64,000 bases of DNA. Origin: Takakia lepidozioides (Eukaryota; Streptophyta; Takakiopsida; Takakiales; Takakiaceae). Location: NCBI GenBank assembly GCA_030704615.1, contig CM060731.1, positions 60,494,756 to 60,558,755 on the forward strand, given 5' to 3'. A program made the translations under genes and the position numbers. This document shows positions 30,772 to 43,145 of this stretch, piece after piece. Numbering within the stretch: position 1 is the stretch's first letter; every line of letters begins with the position of its first letter. A model generated the notes under the pieces. It made no database searches, was not told the DNA's origin, and saw nothing but the letters and a program-made list of their open reading frames with translations.

Positions 30772-31557
30772 GTGAACTGCTACTAGTGTGGTTAGGGTGC
30801 CATAGTGTCCTTGGGAGTTTCGTGAACAAGAGGATGAGTGATTTCATGCCACCCCATTGATAAAATTGGCTGTCACAATTGACTAATAAGAAATGTTAAC
30901 ACAGCAGGGGTTGGAAAAAAACATATTTCTTTCTGTTCAGAGAGGGGGATAACATGTTTTAAGAGTTTGGATTAATACATATTACACATGGTACTTGAAG
31001 TTTGAATCTAGTATTCTGAATTCCCCTTTGACAATGTCTTGGGAATCATGAGAGAGAGCTTCTCCTTTTCTCTGCACGTAGCAACAGACAGGTCCAGGCT
31101 CTGCTCTTGCCCTTCCAAGCAATTCCCTGTTGCCTTTCATCGTGCTGAATCTGTAAGAAACTGCCTTCGAGTATGTTAGATAGCTCGAGAAAGCAGGTGG
31201 GTTTGACTAAGACTAAAGACAATATTTCTCGGTTCAATGTACAAGTAGGAAGAGCCTACCCAATAATACAGTTCATTATATTTCAACTAGACAAGATTTC
31301 CTGTGCAGCAGGCAGATGATCTGACACTAGATACATTATTTGACTGTGCCTCTGCTGAAAGCGTACTACTTGCATGTTGCAACGTTGCAGCTGATCTCGT
31401 CCCGCTCACTGGTTTCTATCTTACCCAGTTCTTGGAAGTGGTCAAGTAGAGCAGGGTGATGGATGGCCAAAACAGTATTTATCAGATTCTGAAAGGCTGG
31501 TCTTGTTCAACCACTTGACCTTCCGGGGCTTCTGGTCATCAATCCACAGGGAGACTG
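30772..31557. other. Convergent intergenic spacer between RGLG and GLG1
   Basis: The 3' ends of the plus-strand RGLG-like gene and the minus-strand GLG1-like gene face each other across about 790 bp. It probably contains both 3' UTRs. No ORF of note. Confidence 0.5.
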
Positions 31558-34500
31558 TCAAACATCTCCACCCTTGACAACTAGGGTGTAGGTGCGTGGT
31601 GGACCTCCGAACTTGCGGAGCAAAGCAAATGCAAGCATTGCAATCGCCATCATCACTGACATCAGCACAAAATTGCCAGACCAGCCCTCATTGTTCTTGC
31701 GCCTTAGCTGCTTCATAACAAGAAATCCAATGTTCAGTAATAAGCAGCAGCTCCCACAAATTGCATACCCATCATCTATGTAGATAGCCTGGTGCGACAA
31801 AAGCTTTATATCGACTTTCCTTTCCTTCTTCACAGACTAGTACAGCAGGGCTCTCTAGCCACTGGGATGACCATACAATGCAGGAACCTCAAGAGTCTAT
31901 GTGCAATTAACCAACTATGGCCTGCCATAGTCTTTGTGAGTTTACCTCCACGAGTTTTGCCAGAGTGGCTGCCAGTTCAGCATCTGTATAATTGTAGCCC
32001 ACATAGGAGCCCTCTTTTGACGCGATCTTGACCAGCACTTTGCAGTCAGAACTCTTTAGATTTTTAATTGGCTGCGAGGTGAGACACTGGCCATAAACTC
32101 CTATCACCACATTGTTGATCTCTTTCACATCCCTTGTATTGCAGTGTCTTGTCACCTCCGAATTGCAAGGGGCAGTAAGATTGGCACCCATGCTGTATTG
32201 CCAGAGCGCCATTCGTACAGCATATGCTACCTTCACATCACTCCCATCCAAGGCCCGTTCTCCATTCAAACCACATGTTCTTCATAATTTATTGGTGAAC
32301 TGCGATAAGCTGCTTTTTCTGTCCAGTAACTACTCATAAATAACACACCAACAGCGTCGACAAGCTGTACCGCTCATAAAAAGAGAATGACCTTCAAAAC
32401 ACAATCCTTTGGCAGCTATTTTCTGATTTTAAAAGCTCTAAGTTACACAACATGTTGGCAAAGGTAATAGTACCTCAGTTTGGCAGCCCCCAGAGAGCAT
32501 CTTATACTTGTTCACAAAGCACTTGAGCATAGAGGCATGCCCTTCCTCAGATGTATTGACATCTTTACAGAGTGAGGCCTCATCATTTTGGCACTCCTTA
32601 CGAACTCGCACATCCAATCGATAATCTGAAGCATGCCGCAGCTCCTGCAAATTCACCTCCCCTTTGCATGGGGCACCCATCTCCACTGCTTGCAAATGAA
32701 GTTGCAAGCATTTAAAAGCTTCGCCCTTGTCTGGTGCCACTGATTTGCAGAAGTAGTTCAGCTCTGTCACACAAGAAGTAGAGGTTGAATATATGTGCAA
32801 AGAACTGATTGATCACTGTATTTGCCAAGGCCATGGGTGACCGCCAAACATACTCCACACTACGCTTCATAGTTCAGTAAATTCAGAACTCCAGCCCAGT
32901 CGTATCAAGAATTAGAAAGAAGGGAAGTTACCTTGTCCACAGGCATTCATCAAAGATGGAGTGAGCCTGATATCTGATGCCTGCAAGCTCAAACAATTAT
33001 TTAGTAACAAATGCCAACTGTAGTCAATGACAAGTAATGCGGGCATAAGGAATATCAGAGTGAAAGAGCCCCAGTCCAGTTATCGTGGTAACATATATTC
33101 TTTATCCTTCTCAAGAAATGAATATGTTGGGGTACTCCCTGCTGAAGGGAGTGTTCCACTGAGAAATGAAACGGTGTCGTTTAAGGTCCGCAGGAAGCTC
33201 AAAGAGCTTATGGGACAATAGGAAGAAAGAAACAAGAAAGAGAGAGGGGCCACAAACAGTCTAAAAGCAACTAAAGCTCAAGGGATTTTCTAAACCATGC
33301 TTCATGCAGGTAAGCTGCCAAGCATTTATGATCCTCATAATGTGAGAGATTGAGACAGTTGAAATCTCCCACGGATCTCATAGTTTGAAGGGCATTGAAA
33401 GTAGAAATGTTCTTCACTTTCAACTTCCTTGTAGTTTCCAGCGAAAGGTCTTCACATTGCAGAACTTCCCATCTACCAGTCTCTATCTAGACTGAGGGAG
33501 CCCACCCTGAACCTCCCCAATGCACTTAGAAGAGAGGGAGATAGAGCGGCAGACTGGTAGTTAGGCTGCAAGATCCTATCGTCACCGAAAACCAAGAATG
33601 TCTCCCGATGGAATTGCAGTTTTGTTGTTAGAGTGGCTGGTTTAAACGTCCGCCTGACGTGCAGTTCCATGAGATCTCTTCTGATGCATCTATTGCGGTC
33701 CTGTTTGGACACAATATCCACTCCCTCCGTGGTTTATGGCAATAGGGAAGCAACGGAGATGGACTTTATAGCGACCCTGGGAAGCTCAAAGAAAGAAAGC
33801 ACACCTCCATTATAGAGAAGCGAAGCTCTTCAAACTGGCAGTTTGTAGACAGCTGGTTATGATGGGACCGCAGACACGCGAGAGTGTGGCTGTGGTCCTT
33901 GCTGACATCTGGACACAGCTTCATGAGATCATCTTGACAGGCATTCTGGAGAGGTACATCGAGCTGCACATTTGTAACTTCCTTCTTCTCAAAAGAAAAA
34001 ACCGCACTTCTACACGCCTTTGACTGTAGTTTGTCGATGTGATCTGTCAAGCACTTCAGCATTTTCCCTCCACAAAAGGAGGAGTCCATGTTGGTCGGGC
34101 AGCTATTTCTACAGAGTCTGTCGATGTCTTCATCGCATTCTTCTTTAATACGGTGGTTGAGTCGATAATCTGGACACATTTCCACACAATGTGTTAGATC
34201 ATAGCTCAAGAGAGATTGGGTGAACGATAGGAGGGTCAACTATTCTTGAAGGAAATTCAGGAACCTTTCACACTTCTAGATGCTTAATTTTCGTGGTGTA
34301 AATTTTCATATCAGAAAGAATGTTATCTGATCTCTTGTCTCATGAAGAGGAACGAGTACACAGGCCCAAGCCATCGTAATTGAGGGTATCCATTCATGCG
34401 GGCGACTCCTGTGTAACAAAGTTGGCAGTTTTCAAGAGTTGCTTAAAGAATTTTTTGTGCCTTGTTCTTCCCCAGGCTTGCAGGTGCTCACTCTGGCCAA

Positions 34501-37500
34501 TAATTGGAGTAATTCTAGTACTGCCAGGTTATGGCTGAGTATACATCAGAAGGAATATAGGAGAAGATATTAGAAAACCTCACAATTGAAGTGATAAGTT
34601 AGAGTTCAACCTTGGGCAGAGAGCACCTCGTCGTGCTCAACTTCCTTCTTGCACTCCTCACTCATCTGAGAGTTGTCCCGGTTCATCAGCTCCTGCAAGC
34701 ACTCAATAGTGGAAGCATGGCCTGTCCCAAGCCTCCCTCGTAAGCTTCCTATGCCACAGTGCATCATAACCTGCAGATGTATGCAACCTATAATCATGCA
34801 GGCATGTCAAGTGAACACGTACTACATCTAGGAGTCCAGATATAAATGTTCTGATAATTGTTGCCTCTACAACTCAGTTAGACGACTCCACTAAATTACA
34901 AGCATCCATCCATATATGCAATGTGGGCAGTAAACAATCTCTTGGGAGCTTTACAACGTACTAAGGTAGAAGAAAAGCGTGGTACCTCTTTGCATGCCAC
35001 TGCAAAATTGTTGGATCTCTGGATAGCAGGCTTGTTTCATAGGAATCTTGAAATCAATGTCTTCTGCAATTTGCACTTCCTGGAAAACTCCACTCTAGGC
35101 TTTAAGCTTTAATTAGTTGAAAATTTGTCTTAGGCAACAGTAGACTAGTTCATAAAAAATTGGATGTCCCTGTCTAGAAGATACTCCTAAAGTTTGCACT
35201 GCACAGTGCACCCTAATGCAACCATGTCCCTGTCTGCTGCTGATATTTCTATGAGAGAATTAGTATGCAAATTTAGTATTTACTGATATGAGATGTTTCC
35301 AGAACTGATTGGAAAGGTGGCAAAGCTCAGTACCGTGAAAAACAAAGCAGAACGGCAGGTTTCATCCAATTTCGCTCGATTGTCTTGTAAGCATTGAAGC
35401 ACCTGGCCCATTTCCTCTGACACATCCTTGCAAATGGTCTCGTGTGCGGCTGTCAACATGAGGGTTACCAACTGCGAGTTTAGTGACAGACCCTTTCCAG
35501 AGCTTAACTTTCATCATCAGCAGAATCATGCCCTTTCTCCTAAAGCTACTCTTGCCAAAGAATGACCCATATAGAGCTTCCAAGAATATATCTTTCATTC
35601 TTTCTGTGGCCGGTCTCTCTACAATTATGGGTGCAGAGAGATTGTGCGAATCATACTTTGACATGATTCAAAGAAAGAGTAGTCAAATTGGATATCCGCA
35701 GCAGCATGTGCAGTGATACGGTGCACCTCTTTCTTGCACTGGGCACTTGTGATCTTTTCTTTGTTGGCTTGCAAGCATCCGATCACAACTGAGCCCTGTT
35801 TGAGGGGGGGCCCTTCTTCATTCAGAGCTGCCTCACATATCTGCAATTGCAGTGGAAATGAATGTCCAATTAAATAAAAGTACACACACAAACACTTCTC
35901 TTGTTGCATAGGCTATGTGGACTTTCTTGGTTCTTACAAAGTCTCTCTCTCTTTTTCTCCCTCTTTGTCTGGAACTGGTAAGCTGCAACTTACCATGTCC
36001 ATCAGATTGTTACACCTTGTTTTGATTTTTAATTCTCATTGTACGTTGCTTTTGGTCCCCATAGGCTCTTCGGGCTTCCAGTGGATGTATTATAATTTCA
36101 GGTTTCCTGCAGAGATTTTAGAGCTTGGCACAATCACATACGTACAAAGGCCTTGGGACTCTCAACTTTGCTTGAAGAGGAATAAAAAGTGGAACGAATC
36201 AAAGACAGAGGATGAGACTGACAAGGCCACCAGGAACATTTACCTTGAAAGCATCATCATTGCAGTATTTTGAGAAGCTTGGGTCCAAACCAATGTCTCT
36301 TCCCTCAATCATCTTCTTGAACTCATATTTGCTGAAAAGGACGGAATACCACATTACTCTATATGAATACTGCGAAAGTCACATCCATCCCCATTCAAAA
36401 TATGTCAAACAGGTGTGCTAGAATCATGTGTATATTTTCACTTTGCTCCCCTATCTTAAGTCATGCACTGCAAAGCAGAATCCAGTAACAAGTCTCAGTG
36501 TCAACAAACTTGAATTATCAAAGTTCACTACTACCAATTCATTAAAACATATCCTTGATATCCATGAAAAATGCAACAATCCAATTGCCAGGGTCTCACA
36601 ACAAGCACTTCAGCCCATATCCTACTTCTGGGCAGGAAACAAGAGGTAAATTTGTATGATTTCAGCAAATCCGCATTCCACAGGATTTTCCCCGAAAAGT
36701 TCAAGCAGAAGATCGGCCATCTGCCCTTGCACTTTTTAGGGTCCCATGCAACTACCTAGACTCACTGTTTGAGGCAGACCCTACAAGCTTTGAGCACTTA
36801 AGGGAACATAGATGGTTCGGAACCAGTGATGGTGATGTTATGAGAAGGCAAAGGTGTACCAGGCATGCGAAAAATCTGGATCAAGGTGGTGACTTTCTAG
36901 GCACTCTTGCAAAAGTTCATCCCCAGGTTGCACATCCTTACAGAACTTCTGCTTGTCATTGAGACAGGCTGACCACATGACAAAAAAAATTGGTTAGGAG
37001 AGATCAACTACTGTTTTCATAGTAAAACTCAAAATCTTTAAGTCGATGGATATAAGCTACTGATATGACCAGTATAGAAAATATATCATAATTGTCCCTT
37101 GTTTTATACTTGGGACCTCTTTCTACTTCCAACCAGTTTCATATTCTTAAAACCTCTGATTCGGATTGGGCTGGCCAAGGAGTTCTCCAAAAGACAGCAT
37201 TCTATCATCCCAAGAAATGTTGGTTAGATCAGAGTACATCTGTACAGACATTGAACTGGTGATGAGCTGCCCTGAACTGAATTCATGAATCAGGGAGATA
37301 CCTTGCTGGTTGGATAGCAATCCACAGAAGGAATGCAAGAACTGAAATAAGAATCAGGGGTTTTGTGTGGAATGTCAGATTGACTGCCTCATGCAACGAA
37401 AAGACAAGTACCTCTGTAAAGTGGAATACTCAAGTGCATATCATTGGCACCCTCTCTTTCCTGCCGAAAGAGCTCTGCAGAGCACGTGTATGATACTTTG

Positions 37501-40500
37501 TTTATGTTCTCCCTCTGACCAACAACAAAATATCCAAAGGTTACAAACTAAGTGATGTGGATACTGCATACACTGCTTCATCTTATTAACGAGTGTCCTG
37601 GACAACACAATCAAGAAAATGTAAAAGGGCAGGGCAGCGTCTAAGTAGAGAGTCAAACCAGGCAAGCCTGGATAAGGCCTTCCTCAGCAGGAACATCCTT
37701 GCACAGCTTTGCAGCATCGTCGCTACACTTGGCATCTGAACTGGGATCCACTTTGTAGTCTGTTGCTGTGTCCTGAGTTTCAAACACTGCATCTTGGCAA
37801 GCTTGAGACAATGCACTTTTGTCTGCTCTGCAAAACCCACCAAGAAACTCCCTTCAAAAGGCCTGGCTTACTCCCTACTCACTGCCATGCACCTTTGGTG
37901 GCCTATCTCCTCTTACAATGTTCCCATAAATTAATCTCAAACATTAGTAATTTTCAGATCGAGCCAGAAGAGGTGTATACAACATTTGCATGTGCTCTTT
38001 TTCTTGTACATACCTCAAGCACTTCAGCACACTACCAGGGGACATATGCTGCCATTTATTGCATGTATCCTGGATGTCAGTCTTGCATGCCAATGCTGCA
38101 CACAAATGACCCAATTACCACAATGTATTCAGGAATGCAGCTTCCCCACCTGCCACTATTTCTCAACCTCCAACCAATAACGTGCCTTCATAATAAGATG
38201 GTTTACCATTACTTGCCCACTGCATAGAAGCATTTTTGCAGCCTAACATAAAGAAAGCCCGAGAACTTAAAAACAGTACCGATCTCTTCGTCAATGCCCA
38301 TATCCTTATACAAAGCAATCTTGAAGGATTGCAGCTCCATCTTGCACGGCTCAGAGATCTTTAGACCTGCACAATTGGGTACATACAATGAGCTTCAAAT
38401 CTCCTCCTGTGTCTAAGAAAACATGGGATATCCACATACTAGAAAAAGAATGGAAGGGATGGAAGGAAGTGGAAGGCTCACCACCATTTGCTGAAATCCT
38501 GGCTTTCTCCATCTTCAGCTGAGTTGAGATGCACTCAAATTGATAATCTTCTTTTGCACAGAGTTTTTTAATCTCCTTACTGCAATTACCTGCGTGCCAT
38601 GCAAATACCCAGTGAGAACCATAAACCTCGACCTCGCCACTTTAGGGTGAGATAAGCGGAAGCAAATTCCTGCGCTGTGATACCATTTCAAACTATTAAG
38701 TGTTGAATGTTAGAATTGACTTCCAAGACCCCTCAATGAAAACATTCAAGAGTCTAAACTATGAAGGCCCTGCTTTAGTCCAACAATGTCATGACTGTTC
38801 ACATGTCTTGAAGTGAGCACACGCTCACTATTGTAACATCTTTTTCATTATCAATTATAAGTCACTCTCTCTTCCCATAAATTTAACATTAAGTTCCTCA
38901 AATTGGTCCCTTATGTATGTAAGAATTTGTCTCTCATTGAGACCTACCACGTGTTTGCTTCTGACAGTGCAACCACACCACAAATCTGTGAAAGGCAACA
39001 CTGATAGACAGTTCATGAAGATTCTACCTTGCACCTCTCTTTGATAGAAGGCGCTCGATTTTACACAATCTGGTTTGTGTGGTTCTACAGTACCTCATGG
39101 GCCTCCAACGGACCTAATAAAGTTCTTTGTTTCGTTGACAGCCGGGGTCCTCACAAGGCTCAAAACAGCTGGTTGCTAGCACTCTTGGTATCCTCGGGTG
39201 TCCAACTTTTTAGAGCGCAATGGACTCTCCATTGTAGTACCATTTCATTTCATTTCATTTCTTCCTCTCTCTTACGTTATAAAGTACCATTTCATTCATT
39301 TCATTTCTTACACACACCGATATAACACAGAAACAAAACGATTGCTTGAGAGTAACTACTCACCTTTCACATTCAGGTCACTCGGAGGAGCGCTGGCCAT
39401 GCTCTCCAGTGCTTCATCGTTTACTGTGGAATCAGGAGTGAATTCGACCGAATTCTTCCATGGAACATATGTACCAGAACTTACTTGATTTGGAGCAGAA
39501 GCTACAGAACTCGTCTTTTCAGGAGCTTTGAGGAGATCGCCTGAATTTGTCTTCTCGGACCGCTTACCAAGATCTATTGGGCTTGAAGCAGAGTCGACAG
39601 GGCTTGTCTCCTCGGTATCTTCTGGGCTGGAAGCCAATTTATCTTCTGGATTTGTTCCTTCGGAAATCTTATCTACTGGGCTTGAAGCAGAATCTACAGG
39701 GCTCGTCTCTTCAGTAAATTCATCAGGATCTACCGGGCGGGAAGCCTCTGCGGCTTCGGAAATATTGGCAGGATCTACTGGGCCGGAAGAATGTGCAGCC
39801 TGGTTTGTCTCTTCCGGAAAGTTACCAGACTCTACTGGGCTGGATTCGTTGATTCCTTCAGAATTTTTATCAAGCCTCGAGGCAGATTTTACAAGATTTG
39901 ACTCTTCCTCTGCAAACAAATCTAATGTGCTCGAAGCAAACTCTGCCTCTTCTTGAATTTTATCAGAGTCTTTTGGATTTGAATCAGAAAAGGCAGGGTC
40001 TGCCCTTTGAGGACGTTTGCCGAAATCTTCTTGATTGGAAGCAGAACCTACTGTACTTGTCTCTTCTTCAGAATTGACAGAGATCGAAGCAACAATTTCA
40101 GGCTGTGTCTCCTCAGGAATTTTACCAGGATCTACTGGGCTGGATGAAAACTGGACACGACCTGTCTCTTCAGGATCTTCACCAAGATCTGAAGAAAAAT
40201 CTTTTGGAGATGGCCTACGAGGAATTCTATCAGGATCTCCACTTGGGTTTGAATCAGAAGCTACAAGCCCGTCAGGAATTGTCGGGTTGGAAGAAAAATC
40301 ACCAGAACGTTCGGGAAGTGTAGTGGGCTTTCCCACGATCTCCTTGGGCTTTGAAACTGCTTTCGGCCTTCCATGTTTCCTTCGGGACCTTCTGTGCTTT
40401 ACAGTATTCTTTGACTTAGATTCTACCAGGCTGTTAGACTGTTTGAGGTCTATGGGGCTTCGACCTGCATCTACATGAGATTCTCGGGCAAGATCTGGGA

Positions 40501-40720
40501 AGTACTTAGCTGAAACCCTGGCCTCGATCGTTTCCCCTCCAGGGATTGGACCTGGGTTGTTTCCATCAGGACTAGTATCCAAGTGACCATCTTTTTGCAA
40601 ATCAGCGCTTTCATCGGCGTAAACGCAAGTAACAGCCAAGGTGCTAAGTGCCACCAACAGTAACACTACCAGTGGCACACTCACAAATCTGTAACTGTGA
40701 ACTGCTCCTTGCTTGCCCAT
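31558..40720 (-). CDS. GLG1: Golgi apparatus protein 1 (GLG1/ESL-1-like, Cys-rich repeat) with long N-terminal extension
   Basis: A minus-strand gene of about 9.2 kb. The first exon (40720-39364) starts MGKQGAVHSYRF with a hydrophobic signal segment (VPLVVLLLVALSTLAVTCVY), then about 420 Ser/Pro/Glu-rich residues made of degenerate SSPVD...ISEET units. Further exons carry Cys-rich GLG1 repeats (Pfam Cys_rich_FGFR type): about 38589-38487 (GNCSKEIKKLCAKEDYQFEC), 38366-38280, 37801-37659 (CSDDAAKLCKDVPAEEGLIQ), about 36970-36860, 36330-36237, 35850-35640, 35460-35290, about 35085-34985, 34780-34610, about 34195-33800, about 32990-32930, 32775-32465 and 32260-31940. The last block ends in a membrane helix (FVLMSVMMAIAMLAFALL) and a tail YTLVVKGGDV. 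It is a type I Golgi/secretory membrane protein; plant function is poorly known. Exon borders in the middle are approximate. Confidence 0.88.
33186..33765 (+). repeat. Dispersed repeat family A, copy 2, inside a GLG1 intron
   Basis: It starts near CTCAAAGAGCTTATGGGACA (33193), continues with GTAAGCTGCCAAGCATTTATGATCCTCATAATG (shared with 13076) and then CATCTACCAGTCTCTATC and GAGAGGGAGATAGAGCGGCAGACTGGTAGTTA, which align with 46935-47035. The copy lies between GLG1 coding blocks at about 32.98 and 33.80 kb, so it is intronic. The transposon class is not recognised. Confidence 0.7.
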
Positions 40721-43145
40721 TCAGGCGACAATGTAGAAGCAACTTGATCAATACTCGTTTTAGGCAATTGCAGAGACACACGCATTGGAGTGTTCAAGCA
40801 GCGGCAACCTGCTAGGATATATTTGCGAGATGGCACATAAATTCGACTGGCGGATGCCGATCAAAAATTTCCAATGTCTGTGTATCTATCACCCCTTCTT
40901 GAATTTGTTCTGATCTGCAGGTACCGCTGGTGACTTTCTATTTATCCTCCTGAATCTGCAATCATTCCAACCTTGTCTAAGCAAAGCTCTGCCCCGGTAT
41001 ATAACTTCTCTCCAGAATGCAGATGGCTTTTACTGTGCTTCCAAATGTGTGTGTTTACAATTACAATTGCAGATGTCACACATCTCTAGGACTGCGGCTA
41101 ACTGGGTACGAATAAGCCACTGAGCTCGTTTCAGCTTTATGACTTTACAAGTGTGCACTGGGCATAAAATCTTGAGGAAGTGGACATCACACAACAACAA
41201 GCAGGCAACTACCGAACTGGGTCGAAGTTACATCAGACCATCACCCGCACAATTAACGGCTCCACTTTGTTAGATGTCAATGTACTGACTCTTCAATCTG
41301 CAGGCTTCCAAATGGAAACAATCGGGTGGATACAAACCGGTTAAAGACCTTCGATCACGGAGAAACTCGGAGCCTCACTGCTTATCAAATAGAGCGTTGC
41401 GTTATGTAGTGTGTGAAGCCCTGTGAGCCACCAAATGAGTAGCTTAAAACTTAGTGATGCCACACAAAAGTCATGTGTGTGAAATGCGGAATAGACGGTA
41501 CATTACACGAGTGATTCGGTGCTAGTGGAAGTTCACAGTGTCCGCTATCATTGAACCTTCAGGACGGACATGGAAGGCATCACAGCTCACCAAATTATTG
41601 CTTGCAACTCAGTCAAAATGCAATGTTCCCTACTGAAGAATGCACAGCAACTGATTGAGCAGCTGATTGAGGGAATAGAATGAGGTCACAAGCAACAAGA
41701 CGCTCGCACAGACCTGCATGGAAGGCCACTGTGTATGTATGCTGTACGGAGTAGGCTTGCTTCAGCTCCGGCTGAATCTGATCCTCCCATTGCATATCCC
41801 GTCGAAGGTCAGAAAATCTAGACACTCAGATCAACTTATTGCACTGTACAAAGTTACAGTGAATGCCCAAAGCTAGAGCTCAAACGTCCATTTGATTGTG
41901 GAAACATGCACCTACTACATTCTTTCTCAACATCAAAAGCTTCGAAACAAAGATCAGGAGCAGTAAGTAGAGCAAGAAGAAGCTGGCAAGAAGCAGACAG
42001 CAGTGCCACAACAGTGTGCTTTCTATTTATGCAGTCATCAAGACCACCCACTCATTGAGCCATTAACTAACTTCAAAACATTTGTGCTGATGAATGGTCC
42101 CATCTTCATCATCATCATTACCATTATCATTGGTGGGAGTATCCATTCATCTAAGTGCAGTCTCTCCCACTTGGGTGCTGTCGCCCGGCAACGTGCCATG
42201 AACTGAGGAACAACATGCAAAGTACTTACACTTGTCTTTGGACAGATAAGTTCTAACTTAGTGAGACTCAAGGTTGGAGACTAGTGGAGACTAGTCTTCT
42301 CCCCCTTCCCTTGGTGGTGCACATCATTGCATGGATACTTTGAAAGAGTTTGATTTCTCCTCTCACTATAATTAGGGGGCCTGATTTGAGAGCTGTCACT
42401 CCCAGGTGTTTTCCTTTAAAAAGAAGTAGCCAAGACGTGGGGTGGCATCACGTTGTTGTGTAGTAGAGAGCCATGATCCATGTCACTTGCAGGTGTTGTA
42501 TTGTATTCTGCAACACACTTGATACATTCTGTTTTGCCCATAGAACTGCCCTCAGGACTTCATAAGTTGTCACATTGTTCAAGTTGGGTCTACAATCACA
42601 ACACTCCTAAACACCTGCTGGGTGGCAGATGACTGGAGATGGGTGTAGGAAAACTGGGTCATGTTCGGCAAGGCCCCACAGCAACAAACAGAACGAGTGG
42701 GAGCCATGAGGATCTTGCTGAATGACTGTTACTCTGGCTTGTGTCAAGACAAGGACAGAATGATAAGGCAACCCATTTTTATTCAAGGAAAAATATGAGG
42801 TAACACTTGTATAAGGGACCCTCCCTTGCTCAGTTGCAAACTTGGGGTCGATGATGGTGCAGTTGCAATGCTACAAAAAACTATGATACCTCTCTGTATT
42901 GTTCCATTTCCCTAGACGCATCTGAGTCTAGGTGAGAAAACTGACACTGACATCTTTCCAAGAAAATTTGCAGCTTCATGCTGCGGGATCCAGAGCAATG
43001 ATTGTGCCGCACCAGCCAAACAACTTAATTTACAGGATTGTTGGGAATGAAGAGAAGAGCAGATTACAAAGGGAGCAGGTTAGCACATCATATCTTGATC
43101 AAGATAGAGAGTGCCGTTGGGGACGCCTAGTGGAGGAGACCTTAC
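40721..43145. other. GLG1 upstream region and NPH3 3' region
   Basis: About 2.4 kb. The right end must hold the last coding exon of the NPH3-like gene, which I could not place: exon 6 ends in phase 1 at 43146 after PVPAIG. Microsatellite-like ATCATCATCATTACCATTATCATTGG lies at 42107-42132. No other gene is recognised. The promoter of GLG1 should lie just right of 40720. Confidence 0.4.

Noticed and set aside
39528-40478. Plus-strand ORFs of 142 and 147 codons
   Set aside because: They are antisense shadows of the long repetitive first exon of the GLG1-like gene, caused by its Ser/Pro/Glu codon bias.
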